A DNA stretch of 64,000 nt from JBBPZA01 sp963797015 (GTDB lineage Bacteria; Actinomycetota; Thermoleophilia; Solirubrobacterales; Solirubrobacteraceae). This document shows positions 44,425-54,400 of the stretch, one piece after another (within the stretch, counting starts at the first letter, position 1; every line of letters begins with the position of its first letter). The stretch spans positions 434,001 to 498,000 of the forward strand of contig CAWCNV010000003.1 of assembly GCA_963797015.1 (NCBI GenBank), given 5' to 3'. Below the pieces are notes generated by a model that searched no databases, was not told where the DNA came from, and worked only from the letters and a program-made list of their open reading frames with translations. The position numbers were made by a program, and so were the translations under genes.

Positions 44425-44789
44425 GAACTCACGCACGGGATCTAGGAATAGGCCCCGCATGCGCGGCATCTCGGCGTCGATCACCTCTGCCCATGACGTC
44501 GCGGCCCCCGATCCAAAGTAGGTCCCGTTTGTAGGTCTCGATTCATGCCGTGCGCTCCCCGAAACCCGGAAGCCACGGATAGCAGGGCTTTCCCAGCGTC
44601 GGTCAGGATTCGAATCTTTCGGTCCGTAGATGGTGGCTGGGGCAGCCGGAGACGCCGACGCCTCAGCAGGCCAACACACGCTCTCGCGGTGGCGACCGCC
44701 TCGATCGCCCTAGCATCCGTGTGCTCTACCTGGTCATCGGCGGCTTCTGGCGGATGCGCGGCTACCGTACCGCGCCTACCGTTGCCGAC
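44425..44789. other. Unassigned 365-base stretch after the HMG-CoA reductase fragment
   Basis: No supported gene. A minus-strand frame contains GTYFGSGAATSWAEVIDAEM, which looks somewhat coding but matches no family I know and runs on antisense to the HMG-CoA reductase fragment. Composition is slightly less GC-rich than the chromosome flanks. Likely rearranged debris of the island. Confidence 0.3.
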
Positions 44790-45020
44790 ATGGAGTTCAC
44801 GCGCGAATTGGAAAAATCGGATTGGAAGTCGTTCCTCGACGATCTCAGCCAGGAGCTCCCCACCTCGGACATCCGGATCGAAATCATCAGCCCTGAGCTC
44901 GGAGATGAGGTCGAAGGCGCGGGGCTCCTGCTTGCGCATCGCGCAGGCACCGACGCTCACCGGCTGACCGCCCGGCCCTATGAGCCGGCAAGAAAGCGAC
45001 AAACCCTGACCGAACCATGA
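44790..45020 (+). CDS. Short DUF5335-like protein
   Basis: A 76-residue protein begun at the ATG at 44790. MEFTRELEKSDWKSFLDDL, then IEIISPELGDEVEGAGLLL resemble the start of DUF5335 proteins, small proteins often found with stress genes. The C-terminal 30 residues (AHRAGTDAHRLT onward) do not look like the family and may result from a frameshift or truncation. The stop overlaps the start of the HPF-like gene (ATGA), so it is probably still translated and coupled to that stress gene. Confidence 0.5.
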   Translation: MEFTRELEKSDWKSFLDDLSQELPTSDIRIEIISPELGDEVEGAGLLLAHRAGTDAHRLTARPYEPARKRQTLTEP

Positions 45021-45790
45021 ACATCGACGTGACGACACGGGGCACGGTGGCGGGCGATGTCAAGGCGCACGCCCGGGATCGAATCGCCCAGCTGGAGGGT
45101 CATGTGCGCGATCGCATGCTGAGCGCCCGCGTTGTCCTCGCCGAAGAGCCCAACCCCCGCCTCGAGCGGCCATCCAGGGCCGAGGCAGAACTCAACGTCA
45201 ACGGTCACATGGTGCGCGGCCGCGTCGCCGACGTGACGATGCCGCAGGCCGTCGATCAGCTCGCCGCCCACCTACAGCGCCAGCTCCAGCGCTACGCTGA
45301 GCGGCGCGCGACTGTACATCGGCGAGCGCCGGAGAGGTCGCCGCACGAGTGGCGCCACGGTGACCGGTCGCCGCCCCGGCCGAGCTTCTTCCCTCGACCC
45401 CCCGGGGAGCGCTCGATCATCCGGCGCAAGACCTTCACGCTCGGCGCAATCAACCCGCTCGAGGCGGTGGGCGACCTCGAGGATCTCGACCACGACTTCT
45501 ACCTCTTCCACGACACGGAGACGGACGCCGACGCCGTCGTCTTCCGCCGCGACGACGACAGGATCGGGCTCATCCGCCCCCCGGCGACAGAGCCAACATC
45601 GCACGGCGACGATGGGCCGGTCGAAGAGGCAAGTCGCATCACCGAGCCGATCAGCGTCGACACGGCCGTGTCGGAGATGGCCCAGCTCGACCACCGCTTC
45701 CTCTTCTTCACAAACGCCCACACCGGCCGCGGCAACGTCATCTACATGCGCTACGACGGCCACTACGGACTGATCGAGCCGGCAGACTGA
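45017..45790 (+). CDS. hpf: HPF/RaiA-like ribosome hibernation factor with duplicated C-terminal domain
   Basis: A 257-residue protein. Residues 1-95 form an S30AE/HPF domain (MNIDVTTRGTVAGDVKAHAR ... VNGHMVRGRVADVTMPQAVD). After a Pro/Arg linker come two copies of the C-terminal S30AE-C dimerisation domain: RRKTFTLGAINPLEAVGDLE with YLFHDTETDADAVVFRR, and ITEPISVDTAVSEMAQLDH with FLFFTNAHTGRGNVIYMR. Normal long HPF has one such domain. It probably binds and dimerises idle ribosomes, perhaps intramolecularly. Located on island II, so horizontally acquired or an extra copy. Confidence 0.88.
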   Translation: MNIDVTTRGTVAGDVKAHARDRIAQLEGHVRDRMLSARVVLAEEPNPRLERPSRAEAELNVNGHMVRGRVADVTMPQAVDQLAAHLQRQLQRYAERRATVHRRAPERSPHEWRHGDRSPPRPSFFPRPPGERSIIRRKTFTLGAINPLEAVGDLEDLDHDFYLFHDTETDADAVVFRRDDDRIGLIRPPATEPTSHGDDGPVEEASRITEPISVDTAVSEMAQLDHRFLFFTNAHTGRGNVIYMRYDGHYGLIEPAD

Positions 45791-45853
45791 GACCCGCGAG
45801 ACGGGTGAGGCGCCCGACTCACCGTCGCCTGACCGCTCGTTGCAGTGACGGTT

Positions 45854-45951
45854 TCAGGGTCCTCTCTGCACGGCGACCGAGCGCCTCGCGCGCGCGACTC
45901 GTCGCGCCGCGGTAAGGCCGGCGAGCCCGCCACCGACGATCGCGACGTCCA
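45854..45951 (-). pseudogene. FAD-binding N-terminus remnant
   Basis: Thirty-two codons on the minus strand from GTG 45951 give VDVAIVGGGLAGLTAARRV, a dinucleotide-binding GxGxxG start as in flavin amine oxidases or desaturases, then a stop. The frame is open for about 28 codons further upstream without a good start. Only the first fold element of a lost flavoprotein remains. The rest of 45791-46228 shows nothing I can support. Confidence 0.55.
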
Positions 45952-46228
45952 CGCGCCGGGTGCCGAGCCGCTTCGACGTGGCGTCGGGGCGCCACTCCCG
46001 CGCCTCGTCCCTGTCTTGCCCGATCAGCGCGAGGAGGACTCAGACGCGGCCGCACGGCGCCTCAAAATCGAGACGACTACCGAGGGGCCCTTCAGACCGT
46101 GTGGCAGCAGAATGGCAACACAAGCCCGGCAAACGGCCGCAGCTCCGAGCGCGGCTAGGTGCCGATAATCGACGGATTTGCAGGCAAAACGCTAACGACC
46201 GCAAACGGTCGAGAACGTCACGGACCCG

Positions 46229-46272
46229 CTCGTAATGAAGGGGTCCCCGGTTCGAGTCCGGGCGTCGGCTCT
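46229..46272 (+). repeat. att copy 3
   Basis: Identical to the 44 bases at 32874-32917 and matching copy 1 for five more bases. It is followed at 46291-46315 by a short stretch resembling the integrase 3' end after copy 1, much shortened. Boundary between islands II and III. Confidence 0.9.
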
Positions 46273-46375
46273 CGCCAAATTGCGGTTCACGCTACGCCGG
46301 CCCTGCATTCGGTGGTTCCTTCTTCCAACCGTCACGGGCGGATGGGCGCGGCGATCCCGACTCGCCTGGTTCCCG

Positions 46376-48067
46376 TCATACCCCAGTGGCGCCTGGGCCT
46401 GACTTACCGGCGCCCGGGCCGAACTGTGCGGCGCCCGGTCCGAACTGCGGGTAGAGCTCGGGCGGGCATCCCGGTGTCCCCTGGGCGCGCTGGTCGCGGA
46501 ACTTGGTGTAGTCGCCGGCGATCTGCGCTTGCGGCAGGTCATCGAGAGCGACGATCGCGTCGCCCGCTGCGAGTAGCTGGGAGCGCATGCGCTTGAAGTC
46601 GATGGCCTTGCCTCCGAACACCGGGTCATAGAGCGACCAGGGGCCCGAGATCATCGCCAACGTCGGGATCAGGCGGCGGTGGGTGAAGTTGCCGAGGCCA
46701 CCCATCGAGCAGATCGGCGGGACTTGGTTCGCGACGGGGGCCCCGAGGCCCAGCAAGACGGCCGTGCGATCGAGCTTGCGGCGTTGGGTCGCCTTGACCG
46801 CGCTCTGGCGCAGCGCGTCGCTGTCGCCGGCGGCGAACAGGAACGGGTCGCCCTTTCCCGTGAACTCGAGCTTCCGGTCCGAGGCCTCGCCGGTGGGAAG
46901 GATCTCGCGCGTACCGAGGTGCTCGATCGCAAACGCGAAGGCGACCTTGCCCTTCTCGTACTGCTTGTTCAGCCGCTGGGTATAGGGGAAGCCTCCATCC
47001 TCGACGATCGCGTCGTGGGCGGTGGTGAACGCGAGTTCCAAGCTGCGCGGACGGCAGCGCAGCGGCAGACTCGCGTAGTAGCGACCGAGCGCCAGCATGC
47101 CGACGACGCCGTCCTCCTGCACCCACGAGTTGCCGTCGGTGTTCGCGAAGAGCGCGATCTTCTGCTTGCTGCGGCCGCGTAGCGTGGCGATCACGTTCTC
47201 GGTCTTCGCGCGATCGAGCTTGGCCCGGACCGCGACCGAGGCGGACGCGCCCTGGGCGGCGAGCGCCTTGAGCTGCTCTGCCTGGGCGCGGCCGACGAAG
47301 ACCCCGGGCACGCCGTACTTCGTTCCCGTGTGGGGGTCGTAGTAGCCCTCGACCTGCTCACGGGGAACGTCGAACGCGAAGATCACCCCCGCGGCCCCAG
47401 CCGCGCCGGCGTCCAGCAGATCCTCGTGAAGCACACCGCCCCCGAGGTAGGGACGCTCGTAATTGCCCGTATCACTGGCGAGGTCCGGTGTGATGTACAG
47501 GCCGACGACCGGGAACAAGCCGAAGGGAATCGAGTTGTTGGGGAAGTCGCGGATGACCACCTTCCCGGCGGCGTTCGCGGCGGTGATGTCCTGGCCGGAC
47601 GGCAGGTAGACGAGCTGGCCCGATTGCCCGTTCTGGTCCGTCGGCTCAGACCAGTGGACGGCACCGGCGTCGGGAACGTCCACAGTCGACCCGCCCGGCG
47701 CGGTAGCGGTGATCGCGCCGGCGCGGCTGATGTCCAGACCCGGCCCGTCCTCCATCTTGGTGCGCGGCTGCCAACGGTAGACCTCGTACGGGTCAGTGCG
47801 CACCTTGAAGCCGATGTCGCGGGCCTCGTCCTCGATCCACTCCAGCGTCTTGTTGTGCGCCTTGCTGGCCAGGATGCGCGGGCCGAAGCTGTTCTCCCGC
47901 TTGACAAGCTTCTTCAACTGCGCGGCCGTGGCGAACTCCGACCCGTCAACGGCCCCAGAACAGGCCGCCGCGCTTGCGACCGAAACCCACAAGCAGAGCA
48001 CCAGGCCCCCCGCGACCGCCGTGACGATCGCGCGCCAACCGCGCACCAACCTCTTCTCTCCTGACAC
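46376..48067 (-). CDS. Secreted M28-like (PA-domain) peptidase relative with altered metal site
   Basis: A 563-residue exported protein starting with GTG. A signal peptide (IVTAVAGGLVLCLWVSVASA) is followed by an aminopeptidase-type cap with ILASKAHNKTLEWIEDEARD, a PA domain (about 140-290, e.g. VVIRDFPNNS and AAGAAGVIFAFD) and an M28-type body (IALFANTDGNSW, LELAFTTAHDAIVEDGGF). Where M28 enzymes have the metal ligands GxHxD, DDNASG and a Glu-Glu pair, this has ANTDGN, QEDGVVG and AHDAIVED, so the standard dizinc site is not present. It may bind metal differently or be a binding protein. C-terminus is Gly/Pro-rich (QFGPGAA repeats). Confidence 0.75.
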   Translation of the reverse strand: MSGEKRLVRGWRAIVTAVAGGLVLCLWVSVASAAACSGAVDGSEFATAAQLKKLVKRENSFGPRILASKAHNKTLEWIEDEARDIGFKVRTDPYEVYRWQPRTKMEDGPGLDISRAGAITATAPGGSTVDVPDAGAVHWSEPTDQNGQSGQLVYLPSGQDITAANAAGKVVIRDFPNNSIPFGLFPVVGLYITPDLASDTGNYERPYLGGGVLHEDLLDAGAAGAAGVIFAFDVPREQVEGYYDPHTGTKYGVPGVFVGRAQAEQLKALAAQGASASVAVRAKLDRAKTENVIATLRGRSKQKIALFANTDGNSWVQEDGVVGMLALGRYYASLPLRCRPRSLELAFTTAHDAIVEDGGFPYTQRLNKQYEKGKVAFAFAIEHLGTREILPTGEASDRKLEFTGKGDPFLFAAGDSDALRQSAVKATQRRKLDRTAVLLGLGAPVANQVPPICSMGGLGNFTHRRLIPTLAMISGPWSLYDPVFGGKAIDFKRMRSQLLAAGDAIVALDDLPQAQIAGDYTKFRDQRAQGTPGCPPELYPQFGPGAAQFGPGAGKSGPGATGV

Positions 48068-48222
48068 TTCGCCCTCCGTCCTCTCTCTCGGCTCGGTTAG
48101 CGGCGAGCCCGGGTGGATTCTCCCCTATGCGCCCGTGCCCCTCAACGCCCGATCAGGCCTTGTCACTACCCGATGGGTATCCGCCGGCGGAACTATCAGG
48201 CCGCGCCTGGTTGCGGTCGCGG

Positions 48223-48516
48223 CTACCTCGGCCCTGTTACGCGCCCCGATCGCGCGCGGGTGATCCTCCTAATCCGCGCCTTCACGGTGTTGGGGCTGAG
48301 ATGGATCTCAGCGCCGATCTCGGCATTCGAGAGTCCCCGTGCCACCAGCTCGATGATGCGGTGGTCGGTCTCGCGAAGCCCGAGCTCCTCGACCGCCACG
48401 CGGGCGAGCGCCGATTGGACGACCGCCAAGCCGCGCTCGGCGTCGTCCTCGTCTGCGGTCGGCGAGACGAGCTCCGCATGCGCCAGTAAAGCTGCATCGC
48501 CATCCGCGAACCTCAA
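48223..48516 (-). CDS. Short LuxR-type helix-turn-helix protein
   Basis: Up to 97 residues from TTG 48516. The C-terminal half is a clear LuxR/GerE-type DNA-binding domain (LRETDHRIIELVARGLSNAE, IHLSPNTVKARIRRITRA). The N-terminal half has no family. Upstream on the same strand, another frame shows a coding-looking piece (CEVEAVARDGLKLQLEV) ending where this one begins, so the gene may be the 3' part of a frameshifted larger protein. The gap 48517-48775 otherwise shows nothing supported. Confidence 0.6.
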   Translation of the reverse strand: MRFADGDAALLAHAELVSPTADEDDAERGLAVVQSALARVAVEELGLRETDHRIIELVARGLSNAEIGAEIHLSPNTVKARIRRITRARSGRVTGPR

Positions 48517-48775
48517 GCTGCAGCTTGAGGCCGTCCCGCGCGACAGCCTCGACCTCGCAGAACGGACTCCCCCCTGCGCGACGAAGACCGCGCTCGAAAT
48601 GCGAACGCGCGATCGGCTGCGACTCCGGCGACGAACTCGTCGACCGGCTCAGTTCGCCCGTCGCTTCTCGATCGCCGAAGTCGACCGCGGATCATCCCGA
48701 CGAGGCATCATGCCGTCGGCACGGGACGCGACGGCGCAGGCCGCAACCCGGGCTCAACGTCGCTTGCCCACAGGC

Positions 48776-49165
48776 TCAGGAAACCGCCTTCGCCTTGATC
48801 GCGTCGAACTCCTGCTGGGTGATGGTGCCGGCGTCCAGCAGCTCCTTGGCCTTGGCGATCTCGGCGGCCGAACCTCCCGTCGTCTCGCGCACGTATTGGT
48901 CGAACGCCTGCTTCTGCGCTTCGGCCTGCTTGACGCTTCGGTCCCGCATCCCGTCGTGCTGGGCGATCAGGTAGATCAGCACGCCGAGGAACGGCACCAC
49001 GATCACGAACACCACCCACGCGGCCTTGCCCCAGCCGCTGATGTCGTGGCGTCGGAACAGGTCGGCAAACACGGTGATGACGAGCCAGAACCAGATCACC
49101 CAGCAGAAGAAGACGACGATGGTCCAGAAGACGTCCAAGAACGGGTAGTCGGTGGCAATCGGCAT
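48776..49165 (-). CDS. Membrane protein with PLDc_N-like helices and SHOCT domain
   Basis: A 129-residue protein: two membrane helices (VFWTIVVFFCWVIWFWLVIT and AAWVVFVIVVPFLGVLIYLI), a polar helix, and a C-terminal SHOCT motif (EIAKAKELLDAGTITQQEFD). This layout is common in actinobacteria and of unknown function; SHOCT domains mediate oligomerisation. It is the last gene of island III before the degenerate att copy. Confidence 0.88.
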   Translation of the reverse strand: MPIATDYPFLDVFWTIVVFFCWVIWFWLVITVFADLFRRHDISGWGKAAWVVFVIVVPFLGVLIYLIAQHDGMRDRSVKQAEAQKQAFDQYVRETTGGSAAEIAKAKELLDAGTITQQEFDAIKAKAVS

Positions 49166-49278
49166 CGTGTTATTCCTCTCTGTTCGTCGCGCTGAGCCCG
49201 CGCAAAAGCGACCCTGTACTTCGCTTCGCCGCCGCGCCTTCCTTCCACGACTGCGCGCTGAGTCGGGCCGCCCCGCGC

Positions 49279-49321
49279 CTAATGAAGGGTCCCCGGTTCG
49301 AGGGCGCGGGCGGCTCTGGCC
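49279..49321 (+). repeat. att copy 4 (degenerate)
   Basis: Forty-three bases clearly related to the tRNA-Thr 3' half: CTAATGAAGGGTCCCCGGTT and the end CGGCTCTGGCC match, with one base lost and several changes in the T arm. It is followed by a CCGCGGGCCCGCGG palindrome (about 49319-49334). It marks the outer right end of the island region, the oldest junction by decay. Confidence 0.75.
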
Positions 49322-49333
49322 GCGGGCCCGCGG

Positions 49334-51436
49334 TCAACTCAGCCAGGTGCCCGCGATGCGGTAGCTCCGCGATCGTCCGAGGACGGCGTTTGCCGCCTGC
49401 AGACCGGAGATCGCGGCCGCCTCGATGCAGCCGGCGTTGAGGCCGTTGTCGGTCCAGTCGCCGGCCAGGAACAGGTTGTCGTAGCCGCTCTCGTCTGCGC
49501 GCAGCCGATGCGCGTCGGTTCCCGGCGCGCACTGCACGTAGCGATCGGAGGGGTCGACGTTGGCCAGGTACAGCTGCGTGTCGATCGCGGCACGCCCGAC
49601 GTGCCCGTCGCGGCCGCAGAGCAGGTCCCATCGGAACGACCCCTCTGACGACGTGCCCGGTAGGAGGTGCGCCAGCCGGCGCTCGACGAGCTCGACGGCG
49701 TTGGCCCGCACGCGCGCCCGGTGTTCGTCCGCGTATGCGGACGCGGGTCCGTCGGGCGGCCACGACGCTTCCAGCGCGCCGCAGAAGTAGGCGATCGCGC
49801 GCGGTCGGTCGGCCGCCGGCCAGCGCTCCACGTCGATGAGCTGGGGCATGGACGCCCACGTGTTGAAGGGTTGCTCGTAGGCGCTGACGGTTGCGCCCGG
49901 CTGGCGCCAGCCCAGCGCGGGCTCGTCCTCGCGCAGCCAGAGCTGCACCGCCTGGGTCGCGGTGGTCGCGAGGTGCTGCACCATCGCTCGCCACTCGCGC
50001 CGATCCTCGATCAGCTCGCGACAGGTGATCGGCGCCATGCCCACGGGGATCGCGAGCACGGCCACCTCGAAGTCCTCGCCGTATCGAAGCGTCCGTGTCT
50101 CGGCGTCAGGCCACTCGCAGAAATGCGACTCGAGCGGCTGGCCCTCGAGGTCCGCGCTGGCATCGAGCTGGTCGAGGAGCGGGCCCGAGGGGAAGCCGGG
50201 AAGGCCACCGACGCGCACCAGCGGCTCGTAACTGTCGACCCCCTGCGCGATGCGAACCTGACGGCCCAGCCTCACCGTCTCGATCCTGGTTCGATCCGCG
50301 GAGAGACCGAGATGGTCGACGCGGTGAAAGAACTCGAACCTCACTCCGCGCCGGCGCAGGGCCTGGTAGAGCGGCGCGAACACCACGTCGCCCATGCCGG
50401 CGGCCATCTTCCAGAAGATCGCGCCGCGGTACTCGAAGAACATCTTCGTCGAGAGAAACACCGCGACACCCGCGCTCACGCCGCGGCGCGCTCGACGCGC
50501 CGCGCCCGCGTCGGCGAAGACCAGGTCGTAGAGCCCTCGCATGAACGCGAACTCGGCGACCGCGGGCGGGGCCCCGTGGCGCGTGATCCAGTCGAGGAAG
50601 TCCTCGTCGTTGAGGGCCCGGAACCCTCGCTTGTCGGTGAGCACCCCGTCGGCCAGCAGCCCGCGCGCGACCGCTGTCATCAAGGCGACGAGCTGCCACG
50701 TGCGCCGCAGGTCGGCATCGTCCTGGACCAAGCTCTCGAGCGCCTCGCGCGTCGTCGCGATCGCCCGATCCAGCACCACCACCGACGACGCGACACCGGA
50801 GCGGTCGAGCGCGCCCCCCAGCAGCGCGGTGACCTCGAAGATCGCCGCCAGCACCGCCGCGCGGCATCCTTCGATCAGCGTGCGGCTCGCGGGCGGATCA
50901 GGCGAGCCGCTCAGGACGACGCGGCCCGCGTCAACGGAGTGGTCGGGCAGCGCCTCGAGGAAGTCCGTGATCAGCTGCAGCGCTCGACGGAGGCCCTCGG
51001 CCACCGTGAGCTCGCGGCCGTCGGCGTCGGTCTCACCCGGCTCGAGCTCGTTTGGCGTGAACCTGCCGAGCCAGTGATGCCAGCCGTCGCTGCGGCGATC
51101 CTCGAGCCCGACCGTCTCGGCGGGAAGCATCGCGTCCCGCCAGCTCCGGATCGGCGCGGCCAGGTCGGTCGCCGGCCGGTCGAGCTCGGCGTAGCACTCG
51201 CGCAGGAGCCGGAACGCGTTCTCGTAATAGCCCAACCAGAGGTGAAGGCCGTGCTCCTCGATCCTGCCGTTCGGGCCGCGGCTGCTGGCGCCCTTGCCGC
51301 CGAGCCGCCAGCCGCGCTGGTACACGGTGATGGAGCCCAGCTCATCCTGCCATCCCGGTTCGCTGAGGCGCCATGCTGCGGCCAGGCCGGCCATGCCGCC
51401 CCCGAGGATCGCGACCCTGGTGGGCCTGGTCGTCAC
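49334..51436 (-). CDS. FAD-dependent oxidoreductase, phytoene desaturase-like
   Basis: A 700-residue flavoprotein starting with GTG in overlap with the cyclase/ATPase stop (GTGA). The N-terminal dinucleotide fold VAILGGGMAGLAAAWRLSE, a following ERGWRLGG-like YQRGWRLGGKGASS and the C-terminal NLFLAGDWTDNGLNAGCIEA are the carotenoid desaturase/amine oxidase signatures. It has a large 250-residue insert between them (about 130-330) of unknown fold. With a polyprenyl synthetase on the facing operon, an isoprenoid substrate is plausible, but no phytoene synthase or cyclase gene is here. Confidence 0.85.
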   Translation of the reverse strand: MTTRPTRVAILGGGMAGLAAAWRLSEPGWQDELGSITVYQRGWRLGGKGASSRGPNGRIEEHGLHLWLGYYENAFRLLRECYAELDRPATDLAAPIRSWRDAMLPAETVGLEDRRSDGWHHWLGRFTPNELEPGETDADGRELTVAEGLRRALQLITDFLEALPDHSVDAGRVVLSGSPDPPASRTLIEGCRAAVLAAIFEVTALLGGALDRSGVASSVVVLDRAIATTREALESLVQDDADLRRTWQLVALMTAVARGLLADGVLTDKRGFRALNDEDFLDWITRHGAPPAVAEFAFMRGLYDLVFADAGAARRARRGVSAGVAVFLSTKMFFEYRGAIFWKMAAGMGDVVFAPLYQALRRRGVRFEFFHRVDHLGLSADRTRIETVRLGRQVRIAQGVDSYEPLVRVGGLPGFPSGPLLDQLDASADLEGQPLESHFCEWPDAETRTLRYGEDFEVAVLAIPVGMAPITCRELIEDRREWRAMVQHLATTATQAVQLWLREDEPALGWRQPGATVSAYEQPFNTWASMPQLIDVERWPAADRPRAIAYFCGALEASWPPDGPASAYADEHRARVRANAVELVERRLAHLLPGTSSEGSFRWDLLCGRDGHVGRAAIDTQLYLANVDPSDRYVQCAPGTDAHRLRADESGYDNLFLAGDWTDNGLNAGCIEAAAISGLQAANAVLGRSRSYRIAGTWLS

Positions 51437-54400
51437 CGCGGCAGGTTCCGCAGGTCGTCGGCGATCCGCAGCTCGAATGGCCGCGCCTCCTGGGACCGCG
51501 CGAGGTCCAGCGCGCTGCGCAACCCTTCCACCACCGTCTCGTCGTCGGGAGCCAGCTGCGCAAGCCGCCGCCTGGTCTCGGCGTCGTAGAAGCGCATGCC
51601 GGTCTCCGCCGCGAGCGCGAGCGACTCCTCATAGCGGCGCCGGGCGCCGTCCGCGTCACCGGATGCCGCCAGCACCGCGCCGAGCGTCGTGATGTAGAAG
51701 GGCAAGAAGACCCTCAGCTCGAGGCCCTGCCACACCGCGATGTGCGCGCCGAGCGTGTCCGCGTGCGCCGACAGCACGGCCGAGTCCGAGCCGGCCGCCC
51801 GAAGCGCCCTCATCGCCTCGGCCGCCGCGGTCTGCGTCGCCGCGATCAGCTGCCAGTTGACAAAGCCGTGCCGCGTGCTCGAGGAGCGAAGCTCGGCCAG
51901 CCCGGCGTCGGCGAGATCGAGCCGGCCTGACTCGATCCACATCCAGGAGCCCAGCCAGGTCGCGTAGGCGGCGCTCCAAGGCCCCTGCGGGAAGTCGAGC
52001 GACGCCGCCACCGCCTGTGCATGGGCGAGGCTGTCCTCGGCGCCTGCGTCGTCGCCCACCATGAAGCGAGCCAGAGCGAGGTGCGCGTGCATCGACGCGG
52101 TCGGGTCGTTCGGCACGAACCACGCGGCGGCGAGGGCGTCCACGAGGCCGATGTCCGCGAGCGCTCGAATGGCGGCGGTGAGCGTGTCGACGGCGCTGGC
52201 GAAGCTGCCGGCGAACCAGTCGAGCATCCCAAAGCCGGCGAGGTTCTGTGGCCGGAAGGCGTCGCGCGCGCCACCGAGGGAGGCGCGCAGCGTCTCGGAG
52301 ACCTCGCGCGCGCGGCCTAGCTCGGCTCGGGACAGGTAGTACGCCCACAGCGAGGTCAGCGTGCTGAGCATGTCGTCGCCGCGCGGGTCGGCGGCGGCGA
52401 GCTCGAGGCAGCGGTCGAAGTCGGCGGACGCGTCCTTGCTGCCGGCCCCTTCAGCCGACATGGCGAGAAAGCCCCGGCGTAGGCGCAGCCGGACCTCGCG
52501 ATGGTTACGCGCGGCGTCGTCCGGAAGCGGGACGACGAGATCGATCGCGCGCGTCAGATGCGCCCGCGCCTCGGCCAGAGCTCCGCGGCGCTGAGCCCCC
52601 TCGGCGGCGCGCTGGTGGGCGATGGCCGCCTCGCGGTGGCGTTCCGCCCGCTCGCAATGCGAGGCGAGCACGTGCCAGTCGGGCGGCTCGTCGCGGGCGA
52701 GGAGGTCGCAGAACCGGCTGTGGACCTCGCGGCGCCAGGAGGGTGGTTGCAGGTCGTATGCGACGTCGCGCAGGAGCTCGTGCCGGAAGCCGAACCGCGC
52801 CGGCCGACCGGCGACCGGCTCGAGGATCCGGGACTGCACGAGGCCCGCGAGCGTTGCGTCGAGCTCCTCGGCCGGGATCGACATCGCGGCCTGGAGCAGC
52901 GAGCGGTCCACCTCTTGGCCGGCGGCGGCCGCGGTGGCCACGACGGGCAGCGCCGCCGGTGTCGCGTAGAGCCGGGCGACGAGCGGCTCGTAGAGCAATT
53001 CGGGGACCGACCCGCCCACGGGAGGGACGCCGCTCGTCTCCGCCGCGCCGGAAGCGGGCCCGGCCCGGACAAGCTCCTCGAGGTACAGCGGGACGCCGCC
53101 GCTGCGCTGCGCCAGCGCGAGCCGGTCGTGCTCGGTCAGCTCGTCGTCGAGGGCGCCGATGAGCTCGAGGCACCCGGCCCGCGTGAGAGGGCGGAGCTCG
53201 ATCGTCTCCCACCCTCCCGGCTCCTCGTCGCGCGAGGTCCCAACGATGAGCAGGTGGCCCGGTCCGGCTCGCACGAGCTCGGCGAGCACGTCCTGCGTCG
53301 CGTCGTCGAACCAGTGCAGGTTCTCCGCCACGATCAGCCCGGGCTTGCCGCGGGCGCAGGCGACGATGTAGCCGCGGACCGCCTGGGTGACACGCTCTTC
53401 GAGCTTTCGGCCCTCGCTCGCGGCGCGCTCGTAACCGGCCGCCGGGTCGATGTCCAGAACAGGCGCCAGCAGGGGGACCGCCTCGGCGGCGTCGAGCCCC
53501 AGGTCGACGACCTCGCGGGTCAGGCATGCCAGTCGCTCGGCGCCGCCGGCACGGTCGCCGATCCCGCAGCGGGTTTCCACCAGGCTCCGGACCGGATGGA
53601 AGCCCGCGTCGCGATGGAAGGGCGAGCCGTAGATCTGGATGACGGGGGCGTCCGCCGCGAGAGCCTCATCGACCAGGGCCCCGGCCAGACGCGACTTGCC
53701 CGCGCCGGCGTCGCCGCGGAGGAGTACGCCGGTGGCGCGATCGGCCCGGCCGGCCGCCACCCGCGCCCACGCCTCCCGAAGGCGCGCGAGCTCATCGTCG
53801 CGCTCGACGAGCGGGGTCGACCACGATCGCCGGTCGGGCACGCGCCGCTCACGGATGACGCGGAACGGCTGCAGAGGCTCGGTCACGCCCTTTACCTGCG
53901 CCGGCTCGCCGGCCTCGATCTCGAAGCGGTCCTCGACCAGCTTCCGGACCTCGTCGGAGACGATGACCGAGCCGGGATCCGCGAGCCCGTGCAGACGGGC
54001 GCCGACGTTGGCGGCGAGTCCGTAGACGTCACCTTCGTCGAGGTCGAGGTAGACGGGCCCACGGTGAACGGCGACGCGCACGTCGAGCGACTCGCCGGTC
54101 GTGGAGGTCGTTTCCGCGGAGAGCTCGCGCACGGCGCCGACCAGTGCGAGCGCCGCCCGTACTCCTCGCTCGGCGTCGTTCTCGTGGGCCACCGGGTACC
54201 CGAACGTCGCCAGGCTACCGTCGCCCATTAGCTTGATGAGGTGGCCCTCGAAGCGGGTCTCGATGACGTCGCGGCACGCGACCCGGTAGCGGCGGATGAG
54301 CTCGCGATACGCCTCGGGCTCGAGTCGCCCGGAGAGCTCGGTGGACCCGACCACGTCGCAGAACATGATCGTCAGCCGGCGCAGCTCGCCCGACCGGACG

